From Sordaria brevicollis (taxonomy: Eukaryota > Ascomycota > Sordariomycetes > Sordariales > Sordariaceae): a stretch of 64,000 nucleotides of DNA. The stretch covers positions 4,216,001 to 4,280,000 of the forward strand of contig JAUTDP010000003.1 of NCBI GenBank assembly GCA_033439795.1. Reading direction: 5' to 3'. The notes beneath the pieces were generated by a model that was not told the origin of the DNA, made no database searches, and saw nothing but the letters and a program-made list of their open reading frames with translations. Positions 25,802 through 38,900 of this stretch are shown one piece after another (positions within the stretch are counted from its first letter, which is position 1; each line of letters opens with the position of its first letter). A program made the position numbers and the translations under genes.

Positions 25802-25826
25802 TTGCGCGCGCGAGCCGATCGGGCCC
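25802..25826 (-). repeat. Right terminal inverted repeat of the Harbinger-type element
   Basis: 25 bp, perfect inverted copy of 14133-14157. Followed by TTG, the same trinucleotide that precedes the left copy. Confidence 0.9.
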
Positions 25827-28284
25827 TTGAGGAGATGAAGACTTGTCGTTGACTGCGGCAAGTGGGCGCACATTCCCCTTTTCGACTTTCCCCAGTTGAA
25901 CGAATCGAACTCGCGTCAATTTCAAAGTTCGGGGTTCAAACATTGTGGAGGCCCGAGACAGCTGCGGAAGATGGATCGCTGGGAAAAGCGGAGTGACTTG
26001 ATCAAGTGGATTTCTCCGGCAGCTCAACCGACGAATTGGCGCTTTACGAATTCCGACCTCCTCGAGGAGTCTAGCGAGCAGGTTCCGACAAGTTCGCTGT
26101 CCCCCAGTCCAGAGTTCGGATCGGGCGGCATGCGCAAACTGTTGGGGTTGCACACCACGAGTCTGAGGAAATCGACACATCGCAAGAAAGCCTCGAGAGT
26201 TTTACATGCACACAGTCAGACACACCAGCCTCGTGGTTTTGCTGTTTGCCTACTGGTAGCCGCCCAATGATCAATTTGATATTGGTCGGTTTGGGGAAGT
26301 ACACTCAAAATGTACCGTCTTCATGGCCTAGGCCGTTCCGGGACTAACTCGTAGCCTTGCGCACCATCTGTCGCTGCCGTGGAAACAAAATGCACGTCAA
26401 AATTTTTGCGTTTTCTCCATGACAGTCACAGAGATGGGTGGGCCTTGATGGTTTTTTTTTCCCTCGCCCAGAGCGCCAAATTGGCGGCGGGATATTGGCC
26501 GCCGAGGCATAAAAATTTCTCAAGTTGCCCCGGAGATTTGAGACCCTGGATCTTCTGGAAGATTTCCCAAATCATGCACTTCCCGACCCCGGCGGAGCAC
26601 CGACTCGTGAAATCTCGGGGGTCCATGACATGCGGACATGCGGGAGAATGACAAAGGCTCTCGCGGGCATCGGCCGAAACTGCTCCGTCTTCTCAAAACT
26701 ATTCTCCGAGATGTTGGGTCCGTAGATACGGTGAGGTTCTCGGCGCTACACACAGGCAGCCCTCGACTCTCCGACTCTTTCCCGTCCACACTCACGAACG
26801 ACACAATGAACGGCGATAACACTGGCATTTCTGCACCCCACACGCCGCCATGAACGCCGGGTCTTTCGATGCCCCACCCCCAATAATACCAAGGATGAAT
26901 CCTGGACGACGGCGCGGGCTCTTTCAACACTGACAGACTTGACATGCGCCGGCCCGGGTTGGGTGTCGTCTACGCCTGGATAATTCCCATTTCCAACGGA
27001 TATCGTCCAGCCAGTCTCCTCAATCCTCGCCTATACCTTTCACGAAGCTACACCACACTACTGTAGTGATCGACATGGTCCAAGATAACCCTAAATACGC
27101 TTCGTTTGTTGTCCAGCAAAGCCAAGGCGTGTCCGGCGTCTTGTCACTTTCATCAGTTCATCAGCAGGTTCAACCACAAAGGAAACCCGAGCCTGCCACT
27201 GGATGAGATTGCAACCCCCAAACTTCCCAACAAGAAGGAGATCGGGCACGTGTGAGATGAGAGATCAAGCCCTCACACCACCCGCGCCCATCCCTTTGAT
27301 ATTCCCGTCCACTCAGACAATAGCTATCATCAATGAAGGGGGCTGTACCATCTTCTTTGCTGAAGTGGTGGGAATGAAATGCGGGGTGCATTAGGCCTGG
27401 GCCGATATGTCAAGCCCAAAGCTCTCTGAAAAGGAAGATGATAATAAGGCCGGCCAATGTGTCTTCGGTGATTATTTTCGTGTGAGACTGCAGGCAGCCC
27501 AAAAAGGTCACACATTCGTGATTGTGGAGGCGAAACACTTCCTAAGAAGATGTGAAGTTCTATTAGACGGCGCTCGGCTCTCCTGCTCATCAAACAGTCC
27601 ACCAAGACACTCAACAATCCCAGCCACGTCTGTTTATCAGCAGGGGGTCAAAAAGGCACGCCTTCTTTAAGGAACAACATGTCACGATACTGTCACCGCG
27701 TGAGAGCATCAACAGTCTTCCTCTCGGCAAATTACTTTCCTTCTAAGGAAGAAGCCAAGACAAGATGTTGCAAAACTACCTTCTGGAAATGTTCTTTTCG
27801 CCGAAAGTGGACTCAAATAACACCGTAGCACCCGGACCGTACAGTACTGTTGTAGCAGGCCTCGGCTCTTCTTCACAAAAATGATGCTGTGGCGCTCCTG
27901 GCGCTTTTGCACAAGTTCCCGTCCTCCAGCCCTCCAGAGAAAAAATGTCAGCTCAGATTCCTATCGCGGTCGTCAAAGTAACATCCCATTTGACAGGCCA
28001 TGTTCTCCACCAAAAGCTCCATCTGCCAAAAACTTTATCGAATGCCTCTCGGAAATCCGAATTCAGAAGGCAGTATTTTGTCTGGGGTAGTAACAACAAG
28101 ATTACGGTCGCCATAACATGTGCAGCATCGAGATCCAGGAACCAACAGACACTTTAATAGTACCGATCCATACCGTTGGTAGCCGCAAAATCCTACGATA
28201 ATATCCCTTATCGGTTAATTTGACGATATGAAGGGAATATAAAAAAAAAAGTCATGTCATAATTACACTTGAAGTGTATATGCG
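25827..28284. other. Normal-GC island between the two transposon blocks
   Basis: About 2.46 kb with balanced composition and intact CpA/TpG, so it escaped RIP although both sides are saturated. I see no gene. Short frames such as 25896-26270 and 27407-27670 lack codon bias and recognisable motifs, and no intron-exon pattern stands out. It is probably unique spacer. Confidence 0.5.
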
Positions 28285-28293
28285 GTGATGTAG

Positions 28294-28378
28294 CGCAATC
28301 GGTAACGAGCAAGGCAAAAAACCGTAACGAGCAAGGCAGGCCCGTATACCACACTGCCTAGCGGCCTAGCGTATACCG
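28294..28378 (+). repeat. Left terminal inverted repeat of the MULE, with an internal 15-bp direct repeat
   Basis: 85 bp starting CGCAATCGG. The 15-mer GTAACGAGCAAGGCA occurs twice, 22 bp apart. It differs from the right copy at 7 positions, all transitions, six of them RIP-type changes in this copy. The repeated 15-mer may be a transposase binding site (inference). Confidence 0.9.
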
Positions 28379-29899
28379 CCACCACCGTGCCGCGCACGCA
28401 TATTACCAAATCGATATTACTCTTTTACGTAAAGCTATTCAAAGATCCTAAATAAGTCAATTATCTACTACTAAGAAGGTTAATACGGTTCCTACCAATT
28501 TAATTAAAGGTTTTACTACTATATTAGTCTTTATATTAATCCCTATATTAATTACCTAAAGTGTACGTACCTACCCTAATTTTAATACCCGTACTTATAT
28601 TTAACGTATTAGTTAGAGTGTTAGTAAATATTCCTAGTTAATTTACCCTAATTATAATACTTACCGTAAAAGTATTAATTAAAGGGTTAGGGAAGTAATA
28701 TTATAATTTATTATCCCCCTTACTATTAATTAAAGGGAAGCGGGCTATTATAATATTAAGGTAGTTACTTAATAATCGTTAATACCCTATACCTATATTT
28801 AAATTATTAAAGATAGGGAGAAGGGGAGGGCGTTTAAATTCTTTATAAGGGAATTGGAGCTTTATAGAAGGAGGGCGCTAAAGAGGCTAATATTCGTAAC
28901 GCTATTTAAATTAATATTTAGGCTAATATTTATTAGGCTATTTATTAGGGCGCTAATAGCGGTTTTATAGTAATTAATATTATTAATAGTAGCGTTATAA
29001 TATTTAGTATTAATATAATTAATATTCTAACCAATTAGGAAATATTATAACCAACCTCTAATATTGTATATAACGCCGCCTAATCTTTTTAAGGGAAGTT
29101 ATTTTAGAAATTATTATTATTACCCTCTTTTATTTACGCAGGTTTTTAAATCGCCGCCCTACTTCCTTTACCTCTACTTTTATTATAATTATAACCGCGA
29201 TTATAAATTTGGGTAATTAGCGCCTTACCCTTTATACTACGTTAAATTGTACGTTAGGCTACGCTATCTTTATTATAAAATAGGATACGAACGTTATTAT
29301 ACCGGTTATAATTAATAAATTAAGTAATAGCGGCGGCGTTAATAAAATTTAAAATTCCTTCGATATTAAATAATTTATTGCGTTTTAAATTAAGGATTTT
29401 GTATACTATTAATTTATTGAAATAATTATTAACGTCGGGATTAAATATTATTAACCTTCGTCGACGATTAAATAATATAGTAGGATTTTAAATACTAAAA
29501 TTACGCCGCTATACCTTATTTAACCTATTATTACCGTTTAATATTAATTACTAATATTTATCCAAATTATAAATCGATAATACTTTTAAGGGGGTTTTTT
29601 ATAGCAAATTTAATATAAAGTACTTATAAGGGAGGTTATATTATATCGTAAATACCCTTTTATAATTAGTGAATAATTATTATCCCGGTTCGTTAAGTTA
29701 ATTATTATAAGTATAATAGTATTATAATTATATGAATTTTAAGGGGAACGCTATAACCTTTATTAATATAAGGTAAAAAAGGCTAATTCTCTTATATTTA
29801 TATAAGAAAAATTATTTTATTTCTATTAATTTAATATAATATTATTTTATTTAAGAGGTATAGGCATTGCGTATATATACGTAAAATTAATTTAAAGAA

Positions 29900-30740
29900 G
29901 TAAATCGATTTTTCAAAAAGCGTTTAATTACCTTATAAATAGATTCTATATAATTAATTACTTTAATATTATAATTTCTAAACTTAGAAACAATATAATT
30001 ACTAAATTTATCGATTTATAGTAGATAATATTTATGTAAATATTAAATAAATATTATAAAAAAGAATATAAAAAGTTAGCGAAAAAGATATATTATTTAT
30101 TATAAGGATAAAGGGGGGCTAAAACGTACGAATTTGCTATCGAAATTTAATAATAAGCAATTGCTATACCCTTTTATAACGACCTTCGTCCTTAACGTAT
30201 ATAATTTTCTTCTATACTTTTTGGAAGCCTTTATATATATTTTAATAAAAGTGGTAATTAATAGGCGCGTTAGTATTACGAACCTTATTATTACGAATTT
30301 TATTGATAATACCTTTAATTTTAAATACTTTAATATTTAGCGGGGTAATTCTATTAGCTTCGTTATTATTAATAATTTATTAGGTAAAGCGGTTAATTAT
30401 AACGTTATCCGCAATTTCTTTAGGGTTATCGCTATTTAATAATTTATCGGCGCGTTAATTATTATTTTTTATTAATTCGTTAAGGTCGATTCCCTAATTA
30501 ACGTTCTTTTAGGCCCGGCTAAAGCCTTAGTAAAATAATAGGTTAGGGCTATCGTTATTTAAATCTTAACGAATTAGTAGGAAAATTAGTAGGCTAGGAT
30601 CGGAGGGGGGTTCGATTATACTATAAAGATTAGGTTAAACCCATTTTTTAATAATATAATAATTAACGTTCTTTATAATATATTAAATATAGAACTATTA
30701 TTTTACGCCCTAATATTTAATAATAGCAGCCTTTTTAAAT
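29900..30740 (-). pseudogene. MULE transposase remnant, C-terminal part beyond the insertion
   Basis: Directly beyond the LTR element the same frame resumes as KKAAIIKYQGVKQQFYIQYI then IKNVNYYIIKKW. This matches the MULE stretch FPG..HQLCIWHI.KNV...C..., with His and Cys codons changed in RIP fashion. Joining the two parts with one copy of the 5-bp duplication restores the frame exactly. Past about 30,300 the homology becomes hard to follow and the C-terminal end is not fixed. Confidence 0.75.
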
Positions 30741-31047
30741 TATTACAGGGATAGTCGATACAAAGGTAAGTAGTAGATATAGATATATATAATTATATAA
30801 AGGAAGAAAGAGGAAAAGGAAGAAAGTATACGTAGGAGGCCCGCCCTTTATAGGGCATAATAGGAACGCGCTAATTATACGCGGTCAAATAACCCTAACC
30901 GTATAAGCGGTGAATAATAACGCAATATCCCGTACGGGCGGGACCATCCCGAATACAATAGTACATCTTAAAAAACGACTATTATATAAATATAAATACG
31001 TAATAGTAATATACCAATTACGTACGGTTACGGCTAAGCCTATAATA
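30741..31047 (-). repeat. LTR of element B (3' LTR), heavily RIP-mutated
   Basis: 307 bp, colinear with 37683-37989. Shared landmarks include GGAAGAAAGAGGAAAAGG and ACGTAGGAGGCCCGCC. Most differences are transitions. Confidence 0.92.
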
Positions 31048-31599
31048 CTACTTCCCTTTAAAAGAAGCTATATAATTAATTATTATTATATAAAATAATC
31101 GAAATCCTTATTAAAAAAGTCTCTATAATTACTATTCTCAAACGTAATAACCTCTTCCTCCTATTATACTCCTCCTACTATATTTCCATCTCTATTTCCG
31201 GGGCTTCCTCCAGCGCCGTAACCCTATCCTCCCGTACTCCTCCCGTTTCCCAAATTTCTTATACCTTTCGCTTCCTCCACTTCCTTTCTTCTTCGAATTA
31301 TTATAATAATATTAAAGCATTTAAATTTTCTTCGTAAAATCGGCGTATATATTCTAAATATATCGAAATATTACTCTTTAATTACTAATCGGGGGCGTAA
31401 AAGGGTACCTATATAATATAATATTCCTAAAAACGGCCCTCTTTCTTATAACCGTTAATTTTAATAAATTCTTATTCAATTTACTCTTTATTATCGTTAA
31501 TACGCTTTAAAATCCGACCGTAATTCGTTCGTATATTTTCGTTTAATTATAATTATCCTAATAACCTATTATTTAATTAACATTTAATTTTATTAATAT

Positions 31600-34300
31600 A
31601 AAAGGTAGGGTTATATTTTATATTATTAAGGAATTCGAGCGTAACGGTATAAGTACCGGTACCGGTAACCGTAAAAAGTCCTTCGAAAAGCGGTATTAAT
31701 TTAATATAAGGGCGGCCAGAATCGAAATTAATAATATCGAATAAAACCCAATCTCCTAATTTATATACCGGAACGTCCGATTATCGGGTATTAATATTAT
31801 CCTTATAACGTTATTAAATTTTTCGGGCGTTCGTTATAATATAATCGAATATTTCCTTAAAATAATTAGCGATTTTATAAACTTTAAAATACTCCTTCTA
31901 TTATATTACCGAAATTTCGGGGGGATAAAGTACCGCTAATTCGATACCTATATAGAAATTAAAATTATAATTAGTAAAAAAGGGAAAAACGCTAATTATT
32001 TCGGAAATTTAATTATTATTAGCGAATTCCGCGAATAGTAATTAATCGACCTAATTATTTTATACCCAAATAATATATATCTTTAAATACTATTCTATTT
32101 TTATATTAATATATTCAGTTTAACCATTCGTTATTAAATAAAAAGCGGAAGATAATTTTAATATAACTTCTAACTATATTAATAAGGCGCGTTAAAATAT
32201 CGAAATAAATTAAGTATTGCGGTCGGAAATAATAAAATCGGAAAGGCTATATAAATTATATACCCGCTCGATAAAATATTCGGCCAATTCTTCGGCAATA
32301 AAAATTTTATAAAAAATATAATAACGTATTTTAATAAGATAATTAATTACTATAATAACGTATTTAAATTCTTAGCTATAATATAAATACGGGGTAAAAG
32401 GAATAATATAATCGATAAAAATTTCCTTCCAAATAATAAAAAAGACGCCTAATAATTTTAATAATTTATAGGAGGAATAACGTAATAACTTAGTCTTAAC
32501 GTATTAGAAGTATACCTTATAATAAATACGAACTGATTAATATATCCCTAATTAGTACAAACGAAATAATAAATAGAAAATTTTTTCGCGACTTAAATAA
32601 TTAATAGAGGGGACGTTGTAAATATAATAAATTAATTAAAATTATAATTCTATATCTTTTAAATTAATAATAATAGCGCTATAATAATAGGTTCGCCTTT
32701 ATACCGCTTAGTATTCTATAAACGCGGTCTTTATTATTTATTTTTATACTTCCTTAAATTAAATATAACGTTTAGAGTTTTAAAAGTAAATTAAAAGGTC
32801 TACGAAAAAAATAGATTTCTTATAAAATTCGGTAATAAAGTTATTTACGGACTTCTCGTTAAAGACTTCTAAATCGTAAAGATAATATATATTTACGTTA
32901 ATTTTGGAATTTATTTCCGCTTTTACGTCGTTTAGTACCCAAATTTTATTAACGAATATATTTTAATCGAAAAATACTTTATTACGGGTAAATAAACGTT
33001 TATTTCCTTCGTAGGGAATATCTTTTAATTTATAATTAAAGGCGTTAAATCGGACTTAGAAGGAACCCGGTCGATATTTAATTATAAAATTAAATTATAA
33101 TAAAAATTAAGACTATTATATATACTAAAAAAAGAATTATTTATTAACGGTAAACGTTTTTAAAATTTTATAATCCGTTAATACTTCGAAAAACTATTAC
33201 GCGCCTTCGAATTTTAGCCTCTACTCTTTTAATACCTTAATAATAGCGAATAACTCTTTATTATAAATATTATAATTATTCTCGGCTATTATATATTATT
33301 AATTAAAATAAGTAATTAAATATAAAATACCTTCGTTATTATATTACGAAAAAGTATTACCGTATACCCAATTAAAAGTATTAATCTCGACGATTATTTA
33401 TTTAAATTAATTGTAAATTTATAAAACGGGACCCGTAATAAATACTTTTTTAAAAGCATTAAACGATTTTTAATACTATTTAGTTTATATTTATATTATT
33501 TTATTTATATCTTTCTTCGTAAATTCGTATAATAGTCCTATAATAATAGAGAAGTATTTAATAAATTATCGGTAAAAGTTTATAAAATTTAAAAAACGTT
33601 AAAAGGAGCGTTTAAAATCCGGAGCCTTTTAAACGGTAATTGTAATAACCTTTTTAAAATCTATTTCGAAACTACTAAAAATAATAATTAAACCTAGGTA
33701 TTTCGTATAAATAATATAAAATTCGTATTTATTAATATCGAATTAGAGGCTTACTTTAATTATATAATTTAAAACTTCCGTAATATAATAGATATAATCT
33801 TCTTTATTATTAAAATACATTAAAATATCGTCTAAATAAATAATAATATAAATGTCCAAAATATTATAAAGTATATTATTAATATAATTTTAGAATATCC
33901 TTAATACGCTTTATAAACCGAATAAGTAAATTATTAATTCGAAAAGGCTAAAACGGATAATAAATATTATAAATTATTCATATCCTTCTTTAACCCGAAT
34001 ACGATTAAACGTAATAATAACGTTAAATTTAATAAAGATTTTTACTTTACAAATAATATCGAATATTTCCTTAATTAATAGTAATAAATAGTAGGATTTT
34101 ATAATAACGTTATTAATATTACGGTAATTAACGTAAATACGGACTCCGCCGCTAAATTTCCTAATAAGGAGGATAAGGGCCGTAATAGCGGATTAAAAAG
34201 GCCGGATAAATTTCTTTTAAAAATTAATATTAATTTATTTCTTAATTACGGTTACTTCGATAGGTATAATATATTAAAACCTTATATTAGGCGGCTACTA
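31600..34300 (-). pseudogene. pol remnant of Ty3/Gypsy element B
   Basis: On the minus strand the reverse-transcriptase catalytic box reads IYLDDILMYFNNKEDYI at about 33841-33790, with both catalytic Asp still present (codons at 33818-33838). Downstream, at about 31770-31600, the integrase C-terminal module is legible as VYKLGDWVLFDIINF, then GRPYIKLIPLFEGLFTVTG, resembling the VGDLVLL...RPSRKL.P.W.GPF.V pattern of Gypsy integrases. RNase H and the integrase core must lie between; I could not place the residues. Stops from RIP occur throughout. The gag part (about 35-37.5 kb) was not clearly readable. Confidence 0.82.
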
Positions 34301-37300
34301 TCCTAATAATAATTCGATTTTATAATCGTAAACGCGATATAGCGGGACTTCTTCTATTAAACGGGGAAAGAAAGCCTCGATATTCCTATAGTATTTAATT
34401 AGGACCTTAACCTTAATTTCGTCGTTAAATTTAATAAGTTTATTACTCTTCTTTAGGAAAATCTTCGCATCCTCTTCGGTAATTTTAATAACGTAAATTT
34501 ATTTAAGGACTTTTTTATATATAAGAATATCCCAATTAAAATCCCTTATTAAATTTAATATTCTTATTAAAATAGCGGTTTCCTTATCCTTATCGGAATT
34601 AGTATTACCGGTTATTATATTAATAAATAGATAAATAAATAGCGGTAAAAAATATTTATATTACTCTCCTTTACTATTTATAATATTATTTATTATATTT
34701 TCCGTAAATTCTTCGATATCTATTAATTCTAAAATTATAAATAATTATTCTAATACGGCGTAATTAGTAATTAAGGGCTTAAAATTCTATTTCTTATATA
34801 TATAATTAAACGTAACAACGTTAAATTCTTTAATATCGGCCGTATTAAACGCGTTATTAATACGTATAAAACGTCGTAATTATATTGGACGTACCGTTTT
34901 AATAGAAATACAGCGGTTATTTAAGCGAATATATAGCTCGTAAACCGCGGCGTTTTTTAACGAAAAGGGCGGCCGTATTAAAAATTCCTTATACTTTAAT
35001 TCTAATTCGATTAACGATTAAAGCCTTTATAGGGTTATTAATACGGCGCAGAGAATTATCGTATTATTTAACCTTAAGGATTAAAGAGGGAATTAAAGTA
35101 AATTTATTCTTAAGGGTCGGGGAAGAGGGTAATAGTTCGGAGGTTAGTATTATTCGTAGGGTAATTTAAAAAGCGGATTCTAATTATAAAGTTATCCTAA
35201 GGGATTTAAAGAGCGGAAGCGGCGGTAGGGTTAAAATTAGGGTATTTAATTATAATAGTAAGCAAATAATTATTACTATAATATAATTAGTAAAGCTTTT
35301 AAATATAGTAATCTATTTATTAGAAAAATTTAAAGGGAGGTAGCGGCTACGGTATTAAATAAAACGGACGGTATAATTATTATAATTAATTTTAAATCGA
35401 TAATATTATATTTATAAAAAGCCGAGAATAATAGGGTAATTTTTAAAAATATTATAAATAAGGAAGGTAATAGTCTTTATATAAAAATTAATACGAAATC
35501 GGGCGCGGATTCCCTTAAAAATAATACTTTTAATAATTTTATTAATAAAAACTAATTTCTTTAGTTATAAAAGTTTAAAACGCGGGAAGTTATTCTTTTT
35601 TATAAATAAAGAATTTAAAAAAGCGTAAATAGAATAACCACTATTTATTAAAGTAATATAATAATCTTTGCGCGATCCGGTATATACGTAAGATAATAAA
35701 AATATTAAATTTAAAAATGCGGAATTATTTAAAGATTAAATTCGTATTTCTTTTAAATCCTTTAACTTATAATTTAAAATTTACTTCTTTAATAATATTA
35801 ATTCGGGCTTTTATACGTAATTATATATAGAAGTTAAGTATTTCCTTAATCGTTATAATATTCGCCGCTAATAATTTACTTAATAAGTTAAACGGGAACC
35901 GGGTTGGTAACCGGGGCGGGAACCGGGTTAGTAACGGGGGTATTAACGTTATAAATATTAGCGGTATTATTATTACTACTATTATTATTCTTATTACGAC
36001 TACGGTTATTATTACGACGGTTATTCTTATTAATAGGGCCCTAAGGACTATAATTAATAGAACGAAGGTAATTTTTAATTAAATAGCTAAATTAATTATA
36101 ATAACGATAAAAACTATTATATATATATTAGTCTAATATATTAAAGTAAATAATACCGGTAAAGTTAATAGCGTCGAAATCTATTTTATTACCGCTTTAA
36201 TTAATAGTACGGTTATTAAGGTTAGAAGTGGAGTTAAAGTTACTAGTAGCGGAATTAGAGTTATTACCGGAATTAATATTAATATTATTATTAAGGGCGC
36301 TATTAAAGATATTATAGGCTATACAGACGCGGTAGTCGGTATTATCCTAAACGTAGGCGATTTTATAATATATTTCCAATTATTTATCCTAAACGTTATT
36401 AACGAAGGGTTTACGATAAACGCTAATATTATAAATGCGTTTAAAGATTTTATTCCTTAAATATTCGACTTTTTAAACTTTAATTAAGCTGTAAATAATT
36501 ATTAAAAACGTTAATTCTATTTCGAAATCGGTAAAATTCTTATTAAATTAATAGTACTCGGTTAAACGACGTTAAATATCCTATTTAATATTAATTATTT
36601 CGAAACATTTAATTAAATATTATATAAATTCGGCGCCCGTCTTCTATTCTTAAACGTTTTTATTATTCTTAATTATAATAATTTTAATAAAATCGTTAAT
36701 ACCGGATTTAAAGTCGGGGCCGAATAGTATAATTATACGTAGAATTTTTTAACGCTTATTTTAAAATAATATCGGGTTATAAATCTATTAAATTTAAATA
36801 ATTATATATTAAAAATAAAAAATACGAATACGTTTAGCGGGGTCCTTTTCGAAATTAATAAAAACGGGGGAATTAGTAACTATTTATTTATAAATATTAT
36901 TAATTCCCGGAATAATAGGGTTAGGGTTACTAAGGTTAGAAAATATAATAGCGGCTTAAATATTAAATTTACTATATTAAATTTTAAGGTCGGAATATTC
37001 TTTTTAAAGAACGGCGTATAACGCTTAAAGGTTTTTAAAATTAATAAAAATTATATCGAATTAATTAATAAAATTATTATTCTAATTGTAAATAAATATA
37101 TAATCGTTGCGAAAATATTAATAAACGCGGCCAAATAATTAAATAATAAACGCGAAGGCGGCTTCTCTAATAATTAAAAAAGCGTAGTCGAAATAATCGC
37201 GGAAAACGAAGTGGGGCTCTTCGTCGTTATTAAAGTCTACGAAGATTTTTTTAATATCTTCGTTAAAAATAAATTCGTAAAGGGTAATATAAACGATATT

Positions 37301-37682
37301 AACGTTAAGAATTAAATTATTACTACCGTTAATAATATTATATAAAATTTTTAAAATAATAGCGTTACCGGGATTAATAAAATTAATATTAAAAGCCAAA
37401 GCATTAAGGAAAATATTCAACGTACTATTAAAGGAGAAAATTACAAAATTACTATCGCCGTCGTAAAATATAGAAAGCGGTATAATTAAAATCGCTTAAT
37501 CGTCGTAGGTTTTTTTATTTATTAAATATAGAAACCTTCCTTTATTCAATTAAATAAAGGGATTTAATAATAAAGGAAATACACTAATTCGACGGCTTAT
37601 ATACAACGAACGGGAAATAAACGACTTATTTTAAATAAAATAAAATTACGCATAAACGCATTATTTTAAAAGTGTAATTAAC

Positions 37683-37989
37683 TATTATAAAGATAATCGA
37701 TATAAAAATAAATAATAAATATAAATATATATAATTATATAAAGGAAGAAAGAGGAAAAGGAAGAAAATATACGTAGGAGGCCCGCCTTTTATAGGGCGT
37801 AATAGGAATGTACTAATTACGCGCGGTTAAGTAACCCTAACCGTATAGGCGGTGAACAGTGACGCAATGTCCCGTGCGGGCGGGATTATCCCGAATATAG
37901 TAATACGTCTTAGGAAGCGACTACTATACGAGTATAAGCATATGATGGCAATATGCTAATTACGTGCGGTTACGGCTAGGCCTGTGATA
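37683..37989 (-). repeat. LTR of element B (5' LTR), outer part spared by RIP
   Basis: 307 bp. The outer half keeps TpG/CpA sites (for example GCATATGATGGCAATATGC) that are mutated in the other LTR. It ends CCTGTGATA directly before TAAAT. Confidence 0.92.
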
Positions 37990-38900
37990 TAAATCCCTTA
38001 TAGAAATCGTTAATAAAAACCGAGGGATTAGCGATTTAATAATTTTATTAGAGCCGTTTAAAATACTCCAAATACTAAATAAAATCCTTTTCTATCTCTC
38101 TATTTCATAAATTAAAAATAACGTTAAAATTATAACCTAATAGATTAACACTAATAATATTAAAGAGTAGGAGATTAAAGCGGTTTATTTAGGAAGACGA
38201 AGGGTAATTAATATTAATTAAGAAAAAAAAAAAGGGGAGTTAATAATAACCCCCTATAGTGCAAATAAATTTATTTATATAATAATAGAAGAGTATAAAA
38301 ACGAATTAATTTTACGTACGTTATTTACTTTATACGTATTATCGACTAATAATATATAGGGGCTTTATTTCTATATCTCGATATACTATTTAAAGGTCTA
38401 AAATACCCGCCTAACTCGCCTAGTCCCTTCCTTATACTAAACTTCGTATTTAATACTATAATCCTATTTATACTTTTTTAAGAAGTCGATAAATATTTTA
38501 ATCGAAGTATAGGGATTATATTTTACCCGGCAAATACGCTTCTAAATATTCTAAACCTCCTAAAGTATAATAATAAATTTATAATTCCTTAATATAATTA
38601 CCAAATTGTCATCGTTAATACGGCTAAGGTTAATAATAAAATTATTATTTAGGTCGGCTAAGTTCGCTATATAATTATTAAAGGTATTGAAGTTAAATTT
38701 CTTGAAGGTACCGCTAAAGTATTAGAATATTTAGCGGGTAATTATTCTAATAATATTAAATAAGCGTTCTATTACTATTTTAATTTCCGCTTTATAATCC
38801 TTATATTATTAACGATAGTAATTAGTATTGTTAATAAAATTAGAAGGATTAAATAAATAATTATAATAAAATTCCTTTTTATTAATTATTTACGTATTGC
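37990..38900 (-). pseudogene. MULE transposase remnant, N-terminal part up to the insertion
   Basis: On the minus strand, through RIP stops, one reads KYEV-YKEGTRRVRRVF and SPYILLVDNTYKVNNVRK (about 38370-38310). The latter corresponds to the first catalytic block of MULE transposases, which normally reads LLDCTYKTNRF. Further along, KDFI-YLEYFKRL and NPSVFINDFYKGF (ending at 37990) match the second block, usually EVFITDRE/DKAL, with the Asp kept. The frame is then interrupted by LTR element B. Typical MULE DDE spacing is kept. The N-terminal end is not delimited. Confidence 0.8.

Larger units (their letters stand above)
14133..25826 (-). mobile_element. PIF/Harbinger-type DNA transposon, RIP-mutated, carrying a nested LTR retrotransposon
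   Basis: The block is bounded by perfect 25-bp inverted repeats (14133-14157 and 25802-25826) beginning GGGCCCGATCGGCTCGC. TTG flanks both ends (14130-14132, 25827-25829), a candidate 3-bp target duplication. PIF/Harbinger elements are known for G-rich termini and 3-bp duplications, usually TWA. Removing the nested retrotransposon and one TSD copy leaves about 4.03 kb, a normal size for the superfamily. The transposase remnant on the minus strand (about 24110-25090) gives the family assignment, and a second gene remnant lies on the plus strand (about 22890-23500). The interior is extremely AT-rich with CpA/TpG nearly absent, the RIP signature. The outermost 100 bp or so on the right (25,700-25,826) is almost unmutated. 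Confidence 0.8.
30741..37989 (-). mobile_element. Ty3/Gypsy LTR retrotransposon B (7,249 bp), RIP-inactivated
   Basis: Direct repeats of 307 bp (LTRs at 30741-31047 and 37683-37989) are flanked by identical TAAAT duplications (30736-30740, 37990-37994). Terminal inverted motif T(G/A)T(C/T)ACAGG...CCTGTGATA. The coding strand is minus, so the right LTR is 5'. A purine-rich tract (complement of 31048-31059, AAAGGGAAGTAG) precedes the 3' LTR as polypurine tract. The reverse-transcriptase box and the integrase C-terminal module are legible. The family is different from element A: LTRs do not align and the internal motifs differ. It sits inside the MULE transposase frame. Confidence 0.93.

Noticed and set aside
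25907..25945. GTTCGATTC- and GTTCAAAC-like strings resembling tRNA B boxes
   Set aside because: No A box at the right distance, and no acceptor or T-stem pairing could be formed.
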